A stretch of 64,000 nucleotides of DNA from Rugalucina vietnamica (taxonomy: Eukaryota; Mollusca; Bivalvia; Lucinida; Lucinidae): NCBI GenBank assembly GCA_964017185.1, contig OZ024874.1, positions 36,060,721 to 36,124,720 of the forward strand, given 5' to 3'. The first letter of the stretch is position 1. The number at the start of each line of letters is the position of its first letter. A model generated the notes under the pieces. It had not been told where the DNA came from. It did not search any database and saw nothing but the letters and a program-made list of their open reading frames with translations. Below, piece after piece: positions 59,055 through 64,000 of the stretch. The position numbers and the translations under genes are program-made.

Positions 59055-59681
59055 AGCTGGGGATAATTCTCAAATATGGAGACAATCTCCATATCGGGGG
59101 ACTGTCTCCGTTTTTAGAAGACAAGTTCTTTTAAAAAATAGCAACATCCCCAAAAAATTAAATGTCCCTCGATTGGGAAAATATCTCCCGTTTTGGAGAC
59201 AAAACATGTCTCCGATTCGGGGGACATTCTCCCCATCGGGAGACGGCATGAAAAAATGCCATGTTTTAGGCATTTTCAGACTGTCTTGCGCGTTTTACTA
59301 CGAAAAAGCGCATGTTAAAACGAGTTGGGAAGACACCAGTCCATCAAGACCTAAATTTAATCCGTTGCATCAAAGAAATTCACCGTTGCGATTAGTACAG
59401 AGATGCGGGACAGACTATGGGATAGTCACTAGATTGAAAACATGGAAGAATTGTTTATTTTCTTGGTGATTTTATCATTAAGCATGGTTACTTTCAAGAT
59501 AAATTTTCAAGCAGAAGGTACAAACTTTAATCTGAAACTTTTTACTTAGGTCATTTCCTGTCTCCCGATCGGGGGACAAAATTTTAAGACATCGTTTTTA
59601 AATTGATCAAAATGCATTAGACTCTATGGCAGTGTCTCCCGATCGAGAGAATGTCTCCATTTTTGAGAATTATCCCCAGCT
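59055..59681. mobile_element. AGCTGGGGATAATTCTCAAA TIR element, 627 bp
   Basis: Starts AGCTGGGGATAATTCTCAAA and ends with the inverse. Subterminal words CTCCC, GGAGACA and CGATCGGGGGACA repeat inside both arms. Units 1 and 2 lack it at the same place. The two open frames (59070-59273 minus, 59173-59469 plus) overlap the words and show no transposase motif. Confidence 0.85.
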
Positions 59682-59764
59682 ATTTTAGTATACAATAAAA
59701 TTTGCTTTTTTTAGGCGAATACCATATATATTTCAACGAGTGAGTTGAGAACATCAGAATTAAA

Positions 59765-60760
59765 AAACACGGTATAAATTTTATATGTCTATATTAACAT
59801 GGTAAAATATGGCCAGAATTAAAAGGAAATCAATAATAGATTATTGATTAAACACGACGTTATCGTCTTTCCCATTGAACCTAATGAAAAAATAACGAAA
59901 ACGTTACCGTTTGCAAATAAACGATAATTCACTGTTGAAATGTAAGCATCGGTAAGATAGTCGGTCTGTAATTTGACCGATTCTCGGTCGGGCCAGCTTC
60001 AGGAAATACACCGGGGTGGCAATAAGACTTCAGAAGCGAGTTTTATTATTATCCCGTCCATTTAAGTGGATTTGATTTCAGAATGGGTTTAAGCTCAGCT
60101 GATTTCATATGTTCAGGTTTCCTAGAATTGACGAGTCGCTTCAGATATCGACATATGAGTCGCATACTGTTGCATTGTTCAATTCATTTCATTTATTATT
60201 TCTTGCGTCTTGCTTAAAACGCATTGCCTTGAGTTTAGGCTAGTCGGCAAATATTTGTGCTCGATTTCATTGTTACTGCTTTAACATGCTTCCATAGAAA
60301 AGAGAAATCTTTTTTTTTTATCTATTGCTTTTTCGAAACAGTTTCTCTTGGCGTTTCGAATCCGGTTTTTAGTACTGTTGCGCCAAAGTTTATGACTTTT
60401 CAAGTATTTTATGATAACAGTCTCTATATCTTTGAGCGATAGTTATTTCTTCCACAAAAACCATGCCGGTAACTCGGTTTTCTTTAATCGGTGCGTGTTC
60501 GTCGGGTACGGATAAAAATAGCCCATTCCACGTAGAGAATTCAAATAATCTAGGTTCACATTTAAACTTTTCAAATTTTACTGTGTAGCTGATCGAGATT
60601 TATAGAAAGATTATTTCTGTGTTGGCAAGTTGATTCACAAAAAAAAGTCAACTGTCCATCAATGAATTTGTATAGATTGTTTGATAATTTACCAACATTT
60701 GAAAGAACCTGTGTGTTATATAGTGTGAAACAGTGAAATAAAAACCACTATTTGGTATTC
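59765..60760. other. Unassigned stretch
   Basis: No supported gene. At its right edge (60748-60795) a scrap of the MITE at 48.55/57.1 kb (TTTGGTATTCACCGAAAAAA) precedes the LTR. Confidence 0.4.
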
Positions 60761-60805
60761 ACCGAAAAAAGGCAAATTTTCTTTTTATTTTATACTTTTT
60801 AACAT

Positions 60806-61601
60806 TGTTATATATAATTGATTCAATAATATTGATTCTTTTAAAAGCTATTACTTATAATTTATATATATATAATCAAAGGGGAGTAACCCAATTAATT
60901 AATATATATTTCTTTTTATGTTTCTACAATTTATTATCTAGAACTTTGTAGAAGAATGTCATTGATTATTTTTATCACTGTTATATAATTTAGAAGTATA
61001 GAAAATTCTATGAGCACTTTGTGGATAATTCCAGATGAAAATGGAGTGAGTGTTTTTTTTTTACCATAAGTTAAAAATATATTTGGACTATGTATACTGA
61101 GATCTCGAAGGGTCTAGTGGACTCTCGTTTAGTCTTGATGGTCGTTGCGGCCTTGAATTCTCTCTGGAGAATTCTAAATTCTCTTTGGAGAATTTAAAAG
61201 AACTATCGTTTAGTTCGTTTCTTTTCTAGAGAAAAGTTTATTATATCATTCTCTAGAAACCTGGAGAATTTCCTTAGATGTATAAATATAGGTCCCAATT
61301 CAGTCGTAGGTATTCAGAAATTTGAAGTGATTTAAAGTATATAATTTTGGTTGTTTCACTAGTGTTTTGTGTGGATTAAAATATACATGTGCTCATATTC
61401 TGGTTACTGGATTGTGGACTTACATTTGAGGGACAAGGACTTATTTGACATTAACTTTGTAAGTTATTTATTTATTTATTTACTTATCTGTTTGTTTGTT
61501 TTTATGTATTTGCAGCATTTATTTGTTTGATTAAATATTGTTAAGTTTAAATTACTTGGTTGTTTTTCGCTGTACCTGTCTAGTTACGCTAGGTCGTAAC
61601 A
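60806..61601 (+). mobile_element. 5' LTR of a Gypsy-type retrotransposon
   Basis: Delimited by inverted tips TGTTA (60806) and TAACA (ending 61601), the usual TG...CA rule, with a primer-binding-site-like sequence 5 nt downstream. It contains TATAAATA (61281-61288), TCAGT initiator-like sequence (61300), an ATTAAA polyadenylation-type signal (61530) and clustered GGAGAATT/ATTCTCT motifs (61158-61272). The flanking AACAT may be one copy of the target duplication. The 3' LTR lies outside the window, so the boundary rests on structure, not on comparison. Confidence 0.65.
61158..61304 (+). promoter_or_regulatory. Putative LTR promoter with GGAGAATT palindromes
   Basis: CTCTGGAGAATT and TTCTCTTTGGAGAATTT repeat as inverted pairs, resembling heat-shock-type nGAAn arrays, upstream of TATAAATA and a TCAGT initiator-like site. 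The TATA-to-initiator distance is a little short (about 20 bp). Confidence 0.4.
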
Positions 61602-61606
61602 GATTT

Positions 61607-61626
61607 TGGGGGCTCTGAGCCGGGAT
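61607..61626 (+). other. Putative primer binding site
   Basis: TGGGGGCTCTGAGCCGGGAT lies just after the LTR. It resembles the tRNA-Pro-type site of retroelements (TGGGGGCTC...CCGGGAT) with a few differences in the middle. It would prime minus-strand DNA synthesis. Confidence 0.6.
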
Positions 61627-61701
61627 TGAACATTTTGTGCACCTATTTTATTCTGAATTTGAAAAGATATTTATTGTTTGTCATACCAGCAAAAAGCAAC
61701 C

Positions 61702-64000
61702 ATGTTATTCAAACTTGAAGATTTCATTGCTGCGCCTTCTCAAGAGCTGTTAAACTTGGCCAAAAAGAGTGATCTTTTAGACATTGCTAGTCATTATAGC
61801 ATACCTGATGTCAAAACATCTATGTTAAAACGTGAAATTAAGAATGTTATCATTCAGTTTCTTGTTGATGAGGAATTTTTTGAACCCTCAGCTACATCTC
61901 TAATTATGGTCTCACAAACCGACATACAGTTGAAAGAGTTAGAATTAAAAAGGCATCTTGAACTGGAAAAATTAAGATTAGAATTTGAAGAAAAAAGAAG
62001 GGCAGATAAGGAAGAAAGGGAAGAAAGAATGCAAAAAGAAAAGTTAGAGCTTGAAAAACAAAAGTTAGCATTTGAAGAAAGGGAAAGAGAAAAACAAAGA
62101 GAGTTAGAAGAAAGGCTTGCAAAGGAAAAAATAGATATGGAAGAAAGGGAAAAGGCAAAGCAAAGGGAAATGGAAGAACGAGAGAAGGAAAAACACAGAG
62201 AAATGTTAGAAAGAGTAGAACTTGAAAAAGAGAAAATGCATTATGAGATAAAAATGAAAGAGCTTGAATTAAGCAGTAAATCAATGCCTCCTGTGTCTTT
62301 TGATCCTAGTAAAGTATTTGATGTTACAAAACATATCAGGCTCGTTCCTCCATTTCAAGAAAAAGAGGTAGATAAGTATTTTTTACATTTTGAGAAGGTA
62401 GCAGAAAATTTGAAATGGCCAAAAGAGCATTGGACCTTGCTTCTACAGAGTGTTGTTATTGGTAAAGCTCGAGAAATTTACACTCAGCTTCCACTTGATC
62501 AAAGTTCAGATTATGACACAGTCAAAAATCTGATTCTTAAGGCTTATGAGTTAGTACCTGAAGCTTATAGGCAGAAATTCAGAAATTGTAGGAAAGAACA
62601 TGACCAAACCCATGTAGAATTTGCTAGAACTAAGGAGCAATTATTTGATAGGTGGTGTTCTTCAAAGGATGTAAAGTCTGATCATGCAAAATTAAGACAG
62701 CTCATGCTTGTTGAAGAGTTCAAACGATGCATACACTCTGATGTCAAATCTTTTCTTGACGAAAGGGAAATAGAAACTTTAGATGTAGCAGCTCGTTTAG
62801 CTGATGATTATACTTTGACTCATAAGGGTTCTTTTATTAACAAAAGGCTTATTTACAAACCACATTACAAGAAGCCATATTATAGAAAACCTCCTTACAA
62901 GAAACCTTTTAACCCTCAATTTAAACCTAATACACCTCAGTCAAAACCATTTAACCCTCAACAGAGAAATAATTCTCCTCAACCTAATCCACAACCACAA
63001 GCTGGACTAACAGCTGATAGTTCCAGTCCTTCACATAATCCTAAAAATAAAGATACTAGTGAAAACAAAGGTCAAAGATCCTCATACTCACCCCGGCTGT
63101 TTTGCAATTATTGTAAAGGTGACGGTCACGTCATTTCTGAATGTGAAACTTTGAAAAGAAGAAAAGAGAGACAAAATCAAAATAATTCTAGACCAACAGG
63201 TCTTACTTCTTTAAGGTCAAAACCACAGTCGATTATTCAGGATGAAAATCCTATTTTGGCCAAAACGTCTGCGACTGATTGTATTATGGAGATTTATGAA
63301 CCATTCTTATCAGAAGGTTTTGTGTCACTTACTAGTGATTCTGCCCAGTCTACCCCTATTAAAATCTTACGAGATACCGGAGCTTCTCAGTCTCTTATTT
63401 TAGCAGATACCCTGCCTTTTTCCGAGAAGACTTCAACTGGGACAAGTGTCCTTATTCAGGGAGTAGAGTGTGGATTTGTTAATGTACCGCTCCATAACAT
63501 TTATTTGTCTTCAGACTTAGTTTCTGGTCCTGTGGCTGTAGGTATTAGGCCTTCTTTACCTTTTAAAGGTGTTCACTTGCTATTAGGCAATGACTTAGCC
63601 GGAGATAAGGTTGTGGTAAACCCACTTTTGACCAATACACCTTGTGAGGATCAATTGCCTGATCCCATTGAGCAGGAAATTCCTGATCTTTACCCTTCAT
63701 GTGCCGTTACAAGGGCTATGGCAAAAAAAGTCAAATTGAATGATGGGATACAGGATATTGACTTAACTGACACTTTTATAGGTCAGTCTTTTCATGATGA
63801 GATTTCAAAATCTCTTTCTTCAAGTCAAACTGACTTCAACAATCAAAGGTCAGACAATGACCTTTCACCTTCAATTTTTGACCAAGGTCACGACCAAATG
63901 TCAAGGTCACAACTTTGTCAAGAACAGCACAGTGATCCTGAAATCTCGCCTTTATTTGAAAGGGCTTTAGATGAAAATGAAATTTCTCAGGTTCCTGTTT
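61702..64000 (+). CDS. gag-pro: Gag-protease polyprotein of a SCAN-bearing Gypsy element (partial)
   Basis: Open from ATG 61702 to the window edge (766 codons, no stop). Residues 1-60 are helical with LLNLAKKSDLLDIASHY. Residues 74-193 are a very charged coiled coil (EEKRRADKEEREERMQKEK style). Residues about 222-372 form a capsid with a SCAN-like core: YRQKFRNCRKEHDQTHVEFA and LRQLMLVEEFKRCI. A Lys/Pro/Tyr-rich linker (382-435) follows, then a CCHC knuckle (CNYCKGDGHVISEC, 468-481) and an aspartic protease with DTGAS (558-562) and LLGNDLAG (627-634). The SCAN fold of vertebrates is thought to derive from Gag of Gmr1-like Gypsy elements; this fits that lineage. Gag and protease share one frame. 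Integrase and RT should lie beyond 64000. The intact frame suggests a recent insertion. Confidence 0.9.
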   Translation, partial: MLFKLEDFIAAPSQELLNLAKKSDLLDIASHYSIPDVKTSMLKREIKNVIIQFLVDEEFFEPSATSLIMVSQTDIQLKELELKRHLELEKLRLEFEEKRRADKEEREERMQKEKLELEKQKLAFEEREREKQRELEERLAKEKIDMEEREKAKQREMEEREKEKHREMLERVELEKEKMHYEIKMKELELSSKSMPPVSFDPSKVFDVTKHIRLVPPFQEKEVDKYFLHFEKVAENLKWPKEHWTLLLQSVVIGKAREIYTQLPLDQSSDYDTVKNLILKAYELVPEAYRQKFRNCRKEHDQTHVEFARTKEQLFDRWCSSKDVKSDHAKLRQLMLVEEFKRCIHSDVKSFLDEREIETLDVAARLADDYTLTHKGSFINKRLIYKPHYKKPYYRKPPYKKPFNPQFKPNTPQSKPFNPQQRNNSPQPNPQPQAGLTADSSSPSHNPKNKDTSENKGQRSSYSPRLFCNYCKGDGHVISECETLKRRKERQNQNNSRPTGLTSLRSKPQSIIQDENPILAKTSATDCIMEIYEPFLSEGFVSLTSDSAQSTPIKILRDTGASQSLILADTLPFSEKTSTGTSVLIQGVECGFVNVPLHNIYLSSDLVSGPVAVGIRPSLPFKGVHLLLGNDLAGDKVVVNPLLTNTPCEDQLPDPIEQEIPDLYPSCAVTRAMAKKVKLNDGIQDIDLTDTFIGQSFHDEISKSLSSSQTDFNNQRSDNDLSPSIFDQGHDQMSRSQLCQEQHSDPEISPLFERALDENEISQVPV

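Noticed and set aside
61904-62284. 126-residue minus-strand frame rich in Phe and Leu
   Set aside because: Exact antisense of the Gag coiled coil; a shadow frame.
63760-63930. Cluster of GGTCA/TGACCT half sites as nuclear-receptor elements
   Set aside because: They lie within the open gag-protease frame and may simply reflect codon choice; no promoter context.

Overview
The window looks like AT-rich intergenic or intronic DNA from a eukaryote, most likely a bivalve mollusc. Reasons: no prokaryotic gene layout; APE-type LINE fragments; an LTR retrotransposon; many microsatellites and homopolymers; and a core-repeat array followed by an ACGG-type microsatellite (5.75-7.50 kb), an architecture known from bivalve pearl-type elements. 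I assign no species. All family statements are by eye; nothing was searched.

Layout: 0-9 kb holds two copies of a duplicated segment (1-840 and 7622-8412), small foldback elements and the pearl-like array. 8.7-13.0 kb is bounded by long inverted arms (about 680 and 520 bp) around microsatellites and a LINE scrap. 13.3-17.0 kb is a decayed non-LTR retrotransposon on the minus strand (coiled-coil ORF, endonuclease, reverse transcriptase). 17-26 kb has GATA-like palindromes, two word-rich regions and a 1-kb foldback element. 26.7-29.7 kb is a large array of hairpin units built on GCAGCAAAATTGCTGC, interrupted by a MITE. 32-38 kb has more TIR elements. 38.93-39.31 kb (minus) is the only candidate host coding exon. 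41-48 kb and 54-60 kb are nests of palindromic MITEs, some with their own empty sites elsewhere in the window. 51.9-53.4 kb is a second, internally deleted LINE. 60.8-64.0 kb is the 5' part of an apparently intact Gypsy-type LTR retrotransposon: LTR, primer-binding site and an open gag-protease frame with a SCAN-like capsid domain, a CCHC knuckle and a DTG protease, running off the end of the window.

How it fits together: I see no cellular pathway or operon. The content is mobile DNA in layers. Paired filled and empty sites in the window let several insertions be delimited without outside data: 24535-25506 against 26616; 46198-47097 against 44681; 58015-58615 against about 56970; 59055-59681 against about 56936; and 27077-27515 against the array consensus. 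A recurring theme is TIR or foldback elements whose interior is made of one short word repeated in both orientations, a different word in each element. I found no convincing new enzymatic or defence system.
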